Positions 10,930-21,810 of a DNA stretch of 64,000 bases are shown here, in pieces. A program made the translations under genes and the position numbers. Numbering within the stretch: position 1 is the first letter of the stretch; the number at the start of each line of letters is the position of its first letter. The DNA is from Steinernema hermaphroditum (Eukaryota; Nematoda; Chromadorea; Rhabditida; Steinernematidae). Where the stretch lies: positions 14,446,001 to 14,510,000 of the forward strand of contig CM059622.1 of NCBI GenBank assembly GCA_030435675.1. Direction: 5' to 3'. The notes under the pieces are model-generated. The model searched no databases, had not been told where the DNA came from, and saw only the letters and a list, made by a program, of their open reading frames with translations.

Positions 10930-11811
10930 ATGTTCGAAGAGAAGCTCCTCGTCGGTGTGGCGTCGGCCTGCTCCACGATGGCCATCGTAGCTTGCCTCCT
11001 CGTGATCCCCTCGCTCTACTCCACCATCAACGAGATGCACGACGAGGTGATCGACGGCGTGCAGGTGTTCCGCGTGGAGACCGACAGCGCATGGACCCAC
11101 ATGCTGGACATCCAACTCTCCGTCACTCCCCCCACCAAGCCCCGCGAGAACCCCTTCAACAGCATCTTCCGCCAGAAGCGTCAGAACTTCAACGGACTCC
11201 CCGCTTGGTGCCAGTGCGAGCCCGTCAAGCCAAGGTGCCCGCCCGGTCCCCCTGGCCAGCCCGGACAGGACGGATCTCCTGGCGCCCCCGGACCTCGTGG
11301 TGAAGACAATTTCGCCACCTACGCCCCGGTCACCTGCAAACCTCAGAAGGAAGAGTGCATTAAGTGCAAAGCTGGTCCTCCTGGACCCAAGGGACCCGAC
11401 GGACCCGCTGGCCCTGCCGGCCCTGCCGGCCGCCCCGGAAACTCTGGCGCCCCTGGACAGAGCGGACGCCCTGGACCTGCTGGACCGGCCGGAGATGCTG
11501 GAGCTCCCGGAGCCCCTGGACGAAACGGTCAGCCTGGTCCCTCTGGTCAGGACGGAAAGCGCGGCAGAGGAAGACCTGGACGCGCCGGACCCCGTGGAGC
11601 TCACGGACCCGCTGGCGGCCCCGGTGGCCGTGGACAGAACGGCACCCCTGGACCTGCTGGACCCAAGGGACCCGCTGGTCCCGCTGGAAACCCTGGCGCC
11701 CCTGGAGCCAACGGACACCCCGGAGGACCTGGTGGCCCCGGAATCCCTGGCCACGACGCTGCCTACTGCCCGTGCCCTGCTCGCTCGGCTGTCTTCGTCC
11801 ACCGCCAGTAA
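10930..11811 (+). CDS. Cuticle collagen, array copy 3
   Basis: A 293-residue cuticle collagen nearly identical to copy 2. It lacks one Gly-X-Y triplet (9 bases) in the first short block, and it differs in the first part of the long Gly-X-Y domain ([10 protein letters not shown] where copies 1 and 2 have [10 protein letters not shown]). One Pro-to-Ser and one Pro-to-His change sit in the helical domain. N-domain, RQKR site, cysteine pattern and YCPCPARS end are intact. AATAAA at 11853. The whole transcription unit and 3' flank (to about 11970) match copy 2, so copies 2 and 3 are the most recent duplication. Confidence 0.97.
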   Translation: MFEEKLLVGVASACSTMAIVACLLVIPSLYSTINEMHDEVIDGVQVFRVETDSAWTHMLDIQLSVTPPTKPRENPFNSIFRQKRQNFNGLPAWCQCEPVKPRCPPGPPGQPGQDGSPGAPGPRGEDNFATYAPVTCKPQKEECIKCKAGPPGPKGPDGPAGPAGPAGRPGNSGAPGQSGRPGPAGPAGDAGAPGAPGRNGQPGPSGQDGKRGRGRPGRAGPRGAHGPAGGPGGRGQNGTPGPAGPKGPAGPAGNPGAPGANGHPGGPGGPGIPGHDAAYCPCPARSAVFVHRQ

Positions 11812-12154
11812 TTTCATCGTTCTTCTTTTCATCTTCCCCTCTAAATGGCGAAAATAAAAAGATCAGCATTCATTTCATGTCCGACTCAAAGATATACAAG
11901 GGTTTGGAACGGCACTGAATATTTTACTGAAATTTCATTCGAATGAACAAAGCAGATAGCATTTTCTAGGGGACAGAAGATGGCCCTCCGCGTTCCGACA
12001 TTCTGCCTTCACTTGAACCAGTTTGTTCGCCGCTTTAAAGCTGTTTTCGTTGTATCATAATAGGTGCGTCGCATGTCTCGTTGATCCGGGAGATGAAATT
12101 CGCAAAAAAAATTGTCAAAATGTTTATTGTGAATCATTACATATTGATACCAAT

Positions 12155-12883
12155 TCATGGTTTCATCAAGTGCTTCCTAAATTCAGGATCCTGACACTCA
12201 AGAGGAAGGTCGAAAAACTGCTCGAATAAGTTGCACTCCAAGTGAACATAACCCTCAACCAAACACTCTCCGATTTCAAAGTCCTTCACTTCCAGGAGTC
12301 GACGCAGTCCCTGACAGTCGAGCTCATATTCCAAACTGGTTCTTGGCACCTCTTTCAGAACAACCCTCTGCTGGACAAGCAGCAAATTCTGCTTCTGCGC
12401 TAAATTGCTTGCCTTGAAGAAATAAACAGCCAAGTCATAGTAATGGCAGCTGAGGCATTCCACACAGAGCTCCATCGTATTGAAGCCCGATCTCGTCTCA
12501 CCGTATTCACACAGTTCAGCGAAGAACTTGCAAACGGTGATCGACGAATGGAGGAGATCATCCTGACATGAGCCGTGACACAGGTCCCATATCTCCTGCA
12601 GCTTTTCGATTCGACCCGTGGCCACGTAGAGTCTGAAGATCGAGTCCGGCTTCAGGTGGTCCTGCGCGTTTGAGAGGGTTCTGTCGATGTCAATGGAGCC
12701 ATCTCCGTTGAATTCAATGCAGCTTTGTGGAGAAGGGAAGAAGCTGTAGTAGAGTTTTTTGAAGATATGCAGTGATCGGTTGCGGTTGAAGCTGATTCGG
12801 GCTGCCGATGGCAAGGTTGCCAGATCAGGTGATTCATCAAGACGAATCATTGCAGTAGCAGTGACGTCAAAAAGCGATTTCAT
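12155..12883 (-). CDS. Unrecognised single-exon protein family, member A
   Basis: A 242-residue intronless protein of unknown function, homologous along its length to members B (48027), C (51810), D (53548) and E (57349). It starts MKSLFDV like B and D (MKSLL). The family centre is present in weakened form: an acidic Asp-Gly segment (NGDGSIDIDRTLSNAQDHLK), a 'KLQEIWDLCHG' version of the conserved D-E-L-x-x-x-W-x-x-C-H-G-F-G-Q-D motif, and the end motif FFDLPLECQDPEF. No signal peptide, membrane segment or known domain is visible. It is predicted to be largely helical and cytoplasmic or nuclear. AATAAA follows about 35 bases after the stop. It is the most diverged member and lies 35 kb from the others. 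The family homology is clear by eye. The function is unknown. Confidence 0.85.
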   Translation of the reverse strand: MKSLFDVTATAMIRLDESPDLATLPSAARISFNRNRSLHIFKKLYYSFFPSPQSCIEFNGDGSIDIDRTLSNAQDHLKPDSIFRLYVATGRIEKLQEIWDLCHGSCQDDLLHSSITVCKFFAELCEYGETRSGFNTMELCVECLSCHYYDLAVYFFKASNLAQKQNLLLVQQRVVLKEVPRTSLEYELDCQGLRRLLEVKDFEIGECLVEGYVHLECNLFEQFFDLPLECQDPEFRKHLMKP

Positions 12884-13299
12884 GGTTGACGGTCGAGGAC
12901 AGGGCGGCTTTGTGCTAGCAACGAGTTGAAGTTAAATGTGGTGAACTCCTGCCTTGCATCGCTTTTCGCAGAAACTTTGGAAAGCGTCGCAATGGCGCTT
13001 CTGAGATCAAACTGTGGTCTCCCTAGAAGTAAAGAAATTCCCATGTCGTCCAGTGCTTTGAAGTCTCATCTGACTAGATACAGCAGTAGAGCTCACAACG
13101 CGTTATCAGTATAATCGATCGAACTATTCTCTGGGTGAAATCATGTGTTAGAATGGTACATTCTTCCTTTTCTGCCAAATACTGGTTCCAAACGCCTACA
13201 CAGTAGAATTTCTTCTTACCTCTTCACTGCCCATCTCTCAGGACAAATGCATAAAAAACGTGTTTGAGGTTCCAGCAAGCGAAACGAGCTTTACATCTT

Positions 13300-13465
13300 C
13301 TTTGTTTATGTCCTAGATCTAAGCGTGGCTTAGGAATATCCCTAGACATTTGAAGTTGCGGTCGATAGCCTAATGACCTAATATCCAGGCTTGGCTTAAG
13401 CTCATACCTATTGATTTTGTGCGTGCCCGGAACAGCCCTGTAGTCTTGACAACTTAGCACATGGT
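13300..13465. repeat. Fold-back fragment related to the 9.5 kb MITE interior
   Basis: Carries 'atccaggcttggcttaagctc' and 'cagccctgtagtcttgacaa' in the arrangement seen inside the 9467-9958 element, but diverged and without clear ends. Confidence 0.45.
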
Positions 13466-15044
13466 GCAGAAATGCGATAACCCTAAATATCAGTGGCGCA
13501 AATGTTCTAGTACCGTTTTCTCTTATCTTGAAAGATTTATGCACCAAAATAAGAGCCGAACCAACTATCTGAGCTAGTGGCTAATGGAAATGTAGCCGAA
13601 GCAAAAGCTGAAATCACAATGAATACTCGATCCGTTTTCTTTGGTCCATTGGACAAGAAAATTTGCTTCCCCTTCTTCTTCTCTTCTTGTCACGCTTTCC
13701 GGCAGCGGAATCGAGAGGATTTCTGCTGGGGTAACGCCCATATTTCCGAACACTGACAAGGACTTTTCTTCATCACTTCTCAGCCAGCGGTCCACGGTCG
13801 CTTTCACGATTTCGATTGTTACTTTGAGAGGTGACTGGATGTCCGACAACTGCATGATGTTCAACGAAATGCTTCTTGCGCCCAGGAGACGTCCTGCATG
13901 CCGTCGACATGATGTCGTTGATTTTGGGAGGATAAATGATAAATGGCCTGCCCAAGAAAACTTGCACAAAGATGCTCGCTGATCACCAACTTGTTTTCAC
14001 CTCTTCTTGGCTCTCCGCCACTTTGGTGAACTTAAAACTGTTTAAATTTTTCGTCCTGCCCCAGAATAGTTTGAATAGACAACATAACGAACCATCTGCA
14101 GAGGTCCATTGAACTCCATGCCGGGGTCCGGAGACGCGTCTCCGTCGTCGCGTCCCCTAATTGCTGCCATACGCGTTAGCGGCGGCCATTGTTGGAAGCC
14201 GCCAAAATGGCGCCGAGCTTGTTTAATAGTTCGTACGTGGCGCGAAGGCGCGAACTCTTTTGCGAGGGCGCAACTCGAAATTGGGAAGTGTCGACGGTTG
14301 CATATCCGTCTTAAGTGTTGATTATCGGATTAGGAGGAGGGTTGACTTAATTGCGTTACATGGCACACGCCTAATGCGGCTCCGGATGCGAAGGAGCGCT
14401 CCGTTCGGACTAACTTTATTTATAGGCGTCCGATGGGCCGTTTGGAACGTCGCCGCCGTAAATCACTGTTTTTTCCGTTTCGTGATTCGATTTATATTTC
14501 GATTATTTAAGCGACCACAGAATCTCAGTGCTCGTTGAAGACAGTCATGGTTGGTCGTGGATGTCTAGTTATTTCGGATTTTCTGAGAAATACCAGTGGC
14601 AGAATCTCATTTCCGTTGATTCAGTTTCACTTCTTGAGGTCGTTCGTCGAAGTACGGACCTTTATTCCGTTTTCTTTTACAATTCTACACTCTTCCATAA
14701 GTATAGGTCTATATTTCAGAATATACGCATTAATAATGAATGTTCTAGTATATTCTTTGGAAGCAATAAGCTGAAACTGTCTTTTTATAATCGGCCTTCC
14801 AAGGTATGCGCCTCCGATCGAACTAAAAATTGGTCCACAGGCCAGCGTGTTTTATTGAATGTGCATGATTACCGGAAGCGTGAATCCTGCTTATGCGGTT
14901 GAGTCGGTAAGCCACTTGGATACCAGTTAGTTGACCAGGGTTCCCACTCTTTCCCGGTAATACAATATTTTTCGTTTTTTTTTTTGTCTTACTGGCAGTG
15001 ATTTCAGTAAACACCCTTTAAAGGTTACTTTATAATAACTATTC

Positions 15045-15420
15045 ATGTCCTTTCCTAACCATTCCTTTTACTTAAATCTGTCAACAAAATTTCAAACATC
15101 CACGCTGTCGGACTAGGTACAGTCTTGGTTGCAATCTTTCGAGTCGGGATTGAACTCATTTCCTAACCATTCCTTTTAGTTTTCTCCATTTCGCGTCCTG
15201 AAATGATTGGCTAAGGCAGAAAATAAAGATCGAAAAAAAAAGCTTCGTAGCTGGTCGGGATGTGACTTACGGACAGCCCGGTCAAGTGTGCTTAAGTGAT
15301 ACTTAAACATGGGTTTACCTGGTCAGGTGTACGTAGTCCTTGGAGATAATGTTCAATAATGCATGTCTATTTTCACCTCAATCTGAAGTGCTCACTTCCT
15401 TATTTAGGTGCAAGAATCTC
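15045..15420 (-). repeat. Degenerate SINE-like copy
   Basis: The part 15290-15420 matches the tail of the tRNA-derived repeat at 33745-34075 ('gatcaggcctgttt..', 'ttcaataat.catg', 'caatctgaag.gc.cacttcc'). Two copies of 'cctaaccattccttttag' (15055 and 15165) are also present. The tRNA-like head is not clear here. Confidence 0.4.
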
Positions 15421-16506
15421 TGCCAAACAAAGAGACATCACTTGGCCCTCAATTACTTGATGCTGGCTTCAACGTGGGTGTTCTCCCAGGTGATCCAGTG
15501 AAGTCGATTCTTGGACAAAATGACATCCAATCCTACCAAAATTTAGAAATTTAGTTCGACTAGGTGCTGTGTATTTCGTTTGACAGCTTGTCGAAATCCA
15601 TTACCTTCCAATCAGTTTCAAAATGCCCTTTACAGCTGAATACGAGATTTCGTTTGGTGGTTCTTTGGTTTTAGATAAGCTGATTGACATTAACACGCGT
15701 ATTTTATGAATAAAACTGTTGTAAGCATCCAATGCGATCTGATATCTTTGACCTTCCTTGAGCATGTATCCATTTCTGTCGCTTCCTTGTACATACGTCA
15801 TGTCCTGTTCTACGTCAATGTCCTGAGTAGTTCAGCTTCGTATTTCATGAGCCACTATCTGCCAGACCCTGTTTCATATTTCTATCCGAATCAAGTCGAG
15901 AAATGCTGACTGATGTTCCACTCAAATATGACCCAAGGGACTGTATGGAACATTTGTTTATCGGCCACGAATGAGCCAAAAGAATCTCACTAGTGTGATA
16001 GTGCGATTCTCAAACACGACATTGGACAGCTCTTGCAATACATGGTTTTTAAGCAGTCTCTTGTGACTACCTAATTAGATTCGCGGCAAATCTAAGACAA
16101 CGCAACACAAATGGCTTTTCTTCCTTGTAACACATCCGGCTTCCTTTCTTCTCATCAGTAATGCATCCCGCAAATAATTGAATAATCCCCATTAATTCGC
16201 GTTGTCGAACACGGCGTCCGCTGGAGTCTCTTTCCCAATTTTAATGAAATATCGCGTGGGGGAATAGTTCCCAAGCGGGAACAGATGATTGATGGCACGC
16301 TGGGGGAGAACGCCGTCCGCCGTCGGCGTCGAAAAGCGGCTTCCGGAATGGCCGACGATCCGACGGGGAGCGAGTGTTGTTTTGCGATCGCACTATTGGA
16401 GTCCATAAATTCCGAAGACGGAGGAGGCTCCCCGCCAAAGCACTGACCGCTAAATGCCGAATTTATTAGTGGGCGTTGCAGAGTCCAAAGAGGAGAAGAG
16501 CCCGAA

Positions 16507-19500
16507 ATGGAAGAGTCAGGGCGCCGCGTGTCCGGAGTTGATGTCCGGTGGCTGTTATTCATGCTCGTCGTTGTTTTGCTTCTCGCCTGGCCTCTCCACG
16601 CTGACACGCGTAAGTGCAGACGGGATACTGTGGTGGCTGACGTCAGTACGGTGAAGCAGACCGCAGACATACGCTTTTTCATAGAGCTAAATTTGCGTTA
16701 TTTATCTGAGGATTGACACTTGGAGCACACGTATATCATAGAAGTTTTTCAATCCGAAATAGACGAGGTGATCCCCTATATATAAACGGAGAACCGACGG
16801 GCCCGTTGGTCTGTGTGTGTGTGTGTATTTTTCCGTGCGCACGGGGAAAACACCCACACAAAATAAGGACCCCGAGGGGAACCGAACCCGACACCGACCG
16901 CTTACAAACGGAGAACGTTCGCAATGAGCCACACAGACAGTTGAGATCGTAGCGCTCTATTTCTACTGTGCCTCTGGCGATGCTGCGCCCCCAGGGCTAT
17001 GGTATCTGGCCGCCCGCAGGGCTACAGTTTTAGGCCCCAACTTCAGCCCTTTCCATATCCACCAATCTTCCCGCCCGCAGGGCTATGGTGTCTTGCCGCC
17101 CGCAGGGCTATAGGCTAATTGGCTTTTGGAGGGCGCGAATTCGCGCGCAGCCGGGTTTATATATTTTAAAGCACTAAAGGGACACCATGGTCCGGAAGGC
17201 ACCTGAGAGAATGTATGAAATCATGAGCCATTTTCAGCGACATAACCTAAAGGCCCATTCATACTCCAATGAAAAATGAAAAATCCATTATAAATTTTGC
17301 CCCGCGGATCAAAAAATACCCCGCGGGGCTAAATTTACAACGCATTTGCCCCTCGCGCGCGGGGTGCCACGTGGAGTATGGATGGGCCTTAAAAAAATAA
17401 TGAGAAAACAGACCATACTGTTTGATACGAAACGATAACCTAAACTTCACGAATCGGGACTGTTCGAACAGATCTTCTTCATTCAATGATGCCATTCTAT
17501 CAAAGAACCAATTCTAGATTTCTAGCTGCCGTTTGGAACAAAGTGACCCTGCTTGCTAACAAGACCTGTTCGGGCGCAAGGCCGTTTCAATCGTCCCCTT
17601 TGGGATTTAGACCATCTCTTTTAGAGCTTGTCGAAATCCCAGCTCATTCCTGATAGGACGGTTCACATCTCAAGAGGGACGGTCGAACACTGTTAAAACG
17701 GCTTTATGCCCCTGTTTGTTGACACAAAGTATCATCATCCACCCTTTCCATAACTCTTTCTGTGGTTACTTGTATTGATGATTCTTAAGCAATTCACTTT
17801 CATTCCTCACGGCGTATTAATTTAGAGGCACAGCTTCCCTCGGCGCCCGACCGGTCCTTGTACGATGACGAAGAATTGGCTTACTTTGGAGTTAACGACG
17901 AGCAACGACTCTTCAGGTAGTGATTAGCGTTGATCAGCATTCTTATGACCCACTGTAGACACATCACTCGTGACTACGACGTCTCCGTTCGTCCCGTATA
18001 CAATGCTTCTACCGTCGTGCAGATCTATATGGGCCTTACTCTCACGCACATATTCAACATCGTGAGCTCAGTCATGCCTCCAAGACTTTGCCTCTTTTCT
18101 AGGACGAACGAAGCCAAGTGCTAGCCCTGAACGTCTGGGTGGAACAGAGTTGGCGCGACGAACGGATCACGTGGAATCCTGAACAATACGGCAACATTAG
18201 CAAGCTGACCCTTCCGACGGAATATGTGTGGAAACCGGACATCGTTCTGTACAACAACGCGCGCGACTTTTCCCGAGGCTTTGTTGACACCAATCTGCAT
18301 ATTCTCAACACTGGAGATAGTAGGCATAAAGCAGGACTGCTTACAGTATAGCCTGATGAATTGTAGTGCAATGGGCGCCACCAGCAAAAATCTATTCGAT
18401 CTGCAAGCTCGATGTCACCTATTTCCCCTTCGATGATCAGTTCTGCATGCTGGAATTTGGATCCTGTGAGTTTGGATTTAAATTTTTCAAGTGTTTCCTA
18501 GGAAATAAAACCGACATTTTTCCACAATGGTGTAGATCAGTGTCCTTCTCATTATAATAGGTGGTACAAACGTTGGTTTTAGTTATTAAGAGGACGTAAT
18601 GTGTGATAGTAGACCATAGCTTTCATAAGTTGGAACTAGTGATAATGAAGATGTGTTATAAGGGCTGCATTGTAAAAGTAATAGTCAACCAAGAAGATCC
18701 TATTGACCGTCAACGCTCCCTATAGGCGGCGACTTTGAAAAACTCTATCCACTTTACCTTTCTCGTTTCATTTTTCTTCCAGCGGTTTACATAGCTACCT
18801 ATCATTTTGAAGAGCCCTTTGAAAAATGCCCTATTGGATATGTAGATCAAAAGCTTTGGCCGATTTGGCGCGCATCCGAAACTTAGGGCGCCTTGAACCG
18901 AAACCGAATCCCAAAAATGTGCCTAGCTGTAATCCATAAATAGGTCAATGCACTGTATTTGTTTAAAAAGCAGGACAATTCTAAAGTGCATAGCTCAAAA
19001 GACGAACAGGCATGGGGGCAAAAATTAAAAGAAACAACTGACCTGATTCTTGTACATATTATGACAGCGGCAAGAGACGTCTTTCATCACATTCAATCCC
19101 AGCTTGATCATTTTGATGGCTACTAACATATGATAACGAGAGAGGCTCAAAATTCGGTCGAAACTGCCAAAGTCACAATAAAGTAAACTGGCAGATGCCT
19201 GAATTCTTCTTCACAATTAGTGTAGCTTAAAAATTGTTTCATGGAGCAAAACTATTTCGAATTTCCTTCTATGTTTACAGTTCTTCAGGGATCTACGACC
19301 AATCGCAGCTGGATGTCCAAATCGTCGATCGATATGACGGCAAAGCGCCATTCACAAAAGACTCGTTCACAGAAAACGGCGAATGGGAGATCGTCGCCAA
19401 CCGAACACGAAAGGTGCTTCGAGGCCGACAGTCTGTCTACCCGACGATCGTCTTCGAGATGCATCTTCGCCGAAGAGTCCTCTTCTTCATGTACAATATC

Positions 19501-20432
19501 GTCGCCCCTTGCGCCATGCTTTCAGTGAGCCGTCCCATTCAATTTTCCAAATATTGCGGTTCGCCTAGATTCTCACAATGATGCAATTCATGCTTCCGTG
19601 TGAAAGTGGGGAGAAAGTGACGCTTGGTCTTACAGTACTCCTCGCCTATTCCGTCTTCAGCTTCAACATCGCCGAGAACATGCCAGAGACATCGGACGTC
19701 ATTCCGTTGATAGGTTCGAGATCTGAGGTCTATTTTGAGTCCTTAAAAGTCTGGTTTCAGCGATCTATCTAATGGCAATAATGGGAATCTCTGGTGAGTT
19801 TATGTTGCTAGAAAGCTAATCCCAGTTCCTATCCCCGTACTTCCCAATTTCCTCTTTTAACCCCATTCGTTCCATCATTGGGACTTAGCGTTTTTATCAC
19901 ATCAGAAGTGCGTTCTTCTTGTTTTTCATTTTGCCTCTTCGCTTCCAACCCTAATCGCTCTTTTTTGGGAATGAGCGTCTGCCTGTCCGTCATAGTCCTC
20001 AACATGCGTCACGGCGCCGAGCACAAGTGCAAGTGAGTGGCTGTCCACTATTCTTCCTTAATACGCTTCCAGAATACCCGATTGGCTCCACTACATCGGC
20101 TTTCGGGTGCTGGGAAGGATCTTCGGCATTGGAGAGAACCACATAAAGAGGACAATCACGCTGAGGAGAGACACTACTAGAGATCTTCTCAGTCAAAGTT
20201 TGGTGAGTGGTGGAAAGAGGAATCTACTAACCACAAGTTATGATGACAGGTGGACCGAGTGGAAGCAGATCAACACTTCGACCAGCTCATGCAGCACTGG
20301 AGCCAATTGTCGAACATCTTCGATCGGTTCTTCTTCTGTTGCATCTTCTTCCTCACAACCATCTCAACGGTGTTGCTGCTGATTCTGTGTCCTCGTTTCA
20401 GCGAGCGCAATTTCGAACTACTACGATCCTAG
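16507..20432 (+). CDS. Nicotinic acetylcholine receptor-type ligand-gated cation channel subunit
   Basis: Eleven exons: 16507-16609, 17826-17916, 17959-18061, 18103-18319, 18367-18465, 19289-19524, 19569-19713, 19761-19793, about 19969-20032, 20073-20202, 20250-20432. All phases agree and give about 467 residues. Exon 1 encodes a signal peptide. The ligand domain has a [12 protein letters not shown] loop A and a classic 13-residue Cys-loop ([15 protein letters not shown]). Loop C ([12 protein letters not shown]) has no vicinal Cys pair, so this is a non-alpha-type subunit. ESGEK before M2 and the M2 segment [20 protein letters not shown] indicate a cation channel of the nematode ACR/DEG-3-related kind. 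M1, M3 and a C-terminal M4 ([15 protein letters not shown]) are present, with a short M3-M4 loop. It acts as one subunit of a pentamer in neurons or muscle. The M3 exon lacks a normal AG acceptor at the expected place (see findings). Exact subfamily is not assigned. Confidence 0.92.
16811..16827. repeat. TG dinucleotide microsatellite
   Basis: About eight TG units in intron 1 of the receptor gene. Confidence 0.9.
16840..16948 (-). repeat. tRNA-derived SINE head in receptor intron 1
   Basis: Read on the minus strand it has a Pol III A-box-like TGGCTCATTGCGAA and, about 35 bases on, a B-box-like GGGTTCGGTTCC. The 5' side 'caactgtctgtgtgg' is shared with the SINE at 33745-34075. It does not fold as a functional tRNA. 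Confidence 0.5.
16984..17120. repeat. GC-rich minisatellite in receptor intron 1
   Basis: Four copies of a 'gccgcccgcagggctatggt' type unit occur near 16986, 17009, 17080 and 17098, the middle two separated by about 45 bases. Confidence 0.6.
17248..17392. mobile_element. Short MITE with TAA target duplication in receptor intron 1
   Basis: The element (17251-17389) has terminal inverted repeats AGGCCCATTCATACTCCA / TGGAGTATGGATGGGCCT and is flanked by TAA on both sides. The interior is GC-rich ('ccccgcgg'). A 3-base TWA-type duplication is typical of PIF/Harbinger non-autonomous elements. Confidence 0.75.
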
Positions 20433-20635
20433 ATGCTATTTATATGTGTATTCATGGCTGAGATAAATGTGTCAAATCAAATGTTTTTGAAGCCAATGTG
20501 ATAGAATGCCGATAGCGGTAAGGAACTGTCTATGCGGCTCTTGGGGGTTTCTTGGATCTTTTGTCAAGGCACAACACGTCTTTTCCTCCAATTTGGTGTT
20601 ACGATAACTTGGAAATTGAATAGCGAATAAACAGT

Positions 20636-20893
20636 CTATTTGGCAATCCCTACAAGTGATACCAACAAGAAGTTTAGCAGGTTTCCAAGCGGCAAAGAGC
20701 CTGATTCCGGGTGAGGCGTAGTACGTCGAGCGAAGATATCGAACCCATCATGGCTGGTGGCGCAGACATCGGAGTTCTTCGGTTTGGCGGCGCGGATGGT
20801 GAAAAGATTCTTCGCTAGGTGGATGGAACTGGAATGATGAAGCGACTCACTGGTGTTCCTTCTAGGAGCGGGGTCGATCAAATGTGGCAACAA
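20636..20893 (-). CDS. Possible C-terminal exon of a minus-strand gene (tentative)
   Basis: An open frame of about 85 codons that converges on the receptor gene. Its last residues (GNLLNFLLVSLVGIAK) form a hydrophobic tail like a GPI-anchor signal. A possible internal acceptor, 'cttcatcattccag', precedes the segment beginning SIHLAKNLFTIRAAK, so the true exon may begin near 20833. An AT-rich 3' end follows the stop. No family was recognised and no start exon was located, so this may be the 3' part of a larger gene or not a gene. Confidence 0.3.
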   Translation of the reverse strand: MLPHLIDPAPRRNTSESLHHSSSIHLAKNLFTIRAAKPKNSDVCATSHDGFDIFARRTTPHPESGSLPLGNLLNFLLVSLVGIAK

Positions 20894-21335
20894 CGATGGC
20901 CAAGAACGACCGCTTACTCAACTCATTCCAGCGAACGAGGGAGTGATTAGACGAGCGATCGCTGGGCACACAAATAGTAGGGCATCGGAATCTGTCAGCC
21001 ACCTGATTCCGTAATTTCAAGGTCACATTCCAATCTCCACGACGGCGGCGGTGGGAGAGGGCGAGGGATAAGGGGGAGAGGACGGGGAGGGAGAGGAATA
21101 GTAGTAGGGAGAGGGGAATGCAGGAAATTCATATCTGAATTTCGGATTCTGGGTGTTCGACGAACGTGTAAAAGGATTCTGGAAACCAAGAACGCTTTTA
21201 TCTCTAATCCTCTCTAACAGTATTGCGCTTTAACGGTATTGCGATGCAAAACATGTATCGCTTTTAAGCGGTTCCAATAGCAACAACCTGAAAATCCCAG
21301 TAGGTATCCATTCCCTCAGGTATCCTGTTGCATAC
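20894..21335. other. Polypurine low-complexity stretch, no gene
   Basis: 21045-21120 is almost pure purine on the + strand (runs such as 'gggagagggcgaggg', 'ggggagaggacggggaggga'), with potential for G-quadruplex or triplex formation. The rest shows nothing. Confidence 0.5.
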
Positions 21336-21705
21336 ATGCATACAACAGTTCGAGAAATTCCTTCAATTTTACGTAAGTCAAGTCATTACCATAATCTTTT
21401 AAACAATTCCAATTTCAGAATTCTTTTACATCCGCCGCCGGATCTTCGCTTCCCCATCCTGCCATATCGGTAAACGGCGGCGGCAGCAGCAACCGCTGCA
21501 CATTAAAATTGCTAATCAAAATGTTAACCATATCTATGTCCATGGGCCCCCCGCCACTCAACCCGTAGTGGAGGTGGAAACTACCACTCATACGGTATAC
21601 GTGGATAAGGAATACTATGAAGACGGGGAGAAAAATTACTATAAAACTGTGAACAAAGGAGAAGGAGAAGACAGAAGAGGAGAATCCTCACTTGAGGGTC
21701 GTTAA
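21336..21705 (+). CDS. Small two-exon protein, unrecognised
   Basis: Exon 1 (21336-21372) begins MHTTVREIPSIL and has a consensus GTAAGT donor. The intron of 46 bases ends 'caatttcag'. Exon 2 (21419-21705) continues in phase, giving about 107 residues. After a basic stretch (FYIRRR, GKRRRQQQ) the protein is acidic and threonine/tyrosine-rich (HTVYVDKEYYEDGEKNYYKT). The last eight codons and the stop lie inside the first unit of the 32-base tandem repeat that follows. Codon periodicity is good. Upstream exons are possible because the start is weak. Function unknown. Confidence 0.5.
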
Positions 21706-21810
21706 ATACTTCAGAATCCTCACTTGAGGGTCGTTAAGTAGTTCGGAATCCTCACTTGAGGGTCGTTAAGTACTTCAGAATCCTCACTTGAGGGTCGTTA
21801 GGTTTTCAGA
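21689..21810. repeat. 32-base tandem repeat, about four units
   Basis: Unit 'gaatcctcacttgagggtcg' plus 'ttaagtacttca' occurs four times with minor changes. The first unit supplies the end and the TAA stop of the gene at 21336. Confidence 0.9.

Larger units (their letters stand above)
12900..16506. other. Intergenic region upstream of the receptor gene
   Basis: No gene is confidently supported over 3.6 kb. A minus-strand frame at 13574-13969 has some coding-like composition but no splice or domain support. The interval 14110-14420 is unusually GC- and CpG-rich. Sequence 16150-16490, also GC-rich, is the likely promoter region of the receptor gene at 16507. Confidence 0.4.

Noticed and set aside
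13574..13969. Minus-strand 131-codon frame
   Set aside because: Composition is partly coding-like, but no domain, splice context or promoter was found, and the opposite strand is equally open.
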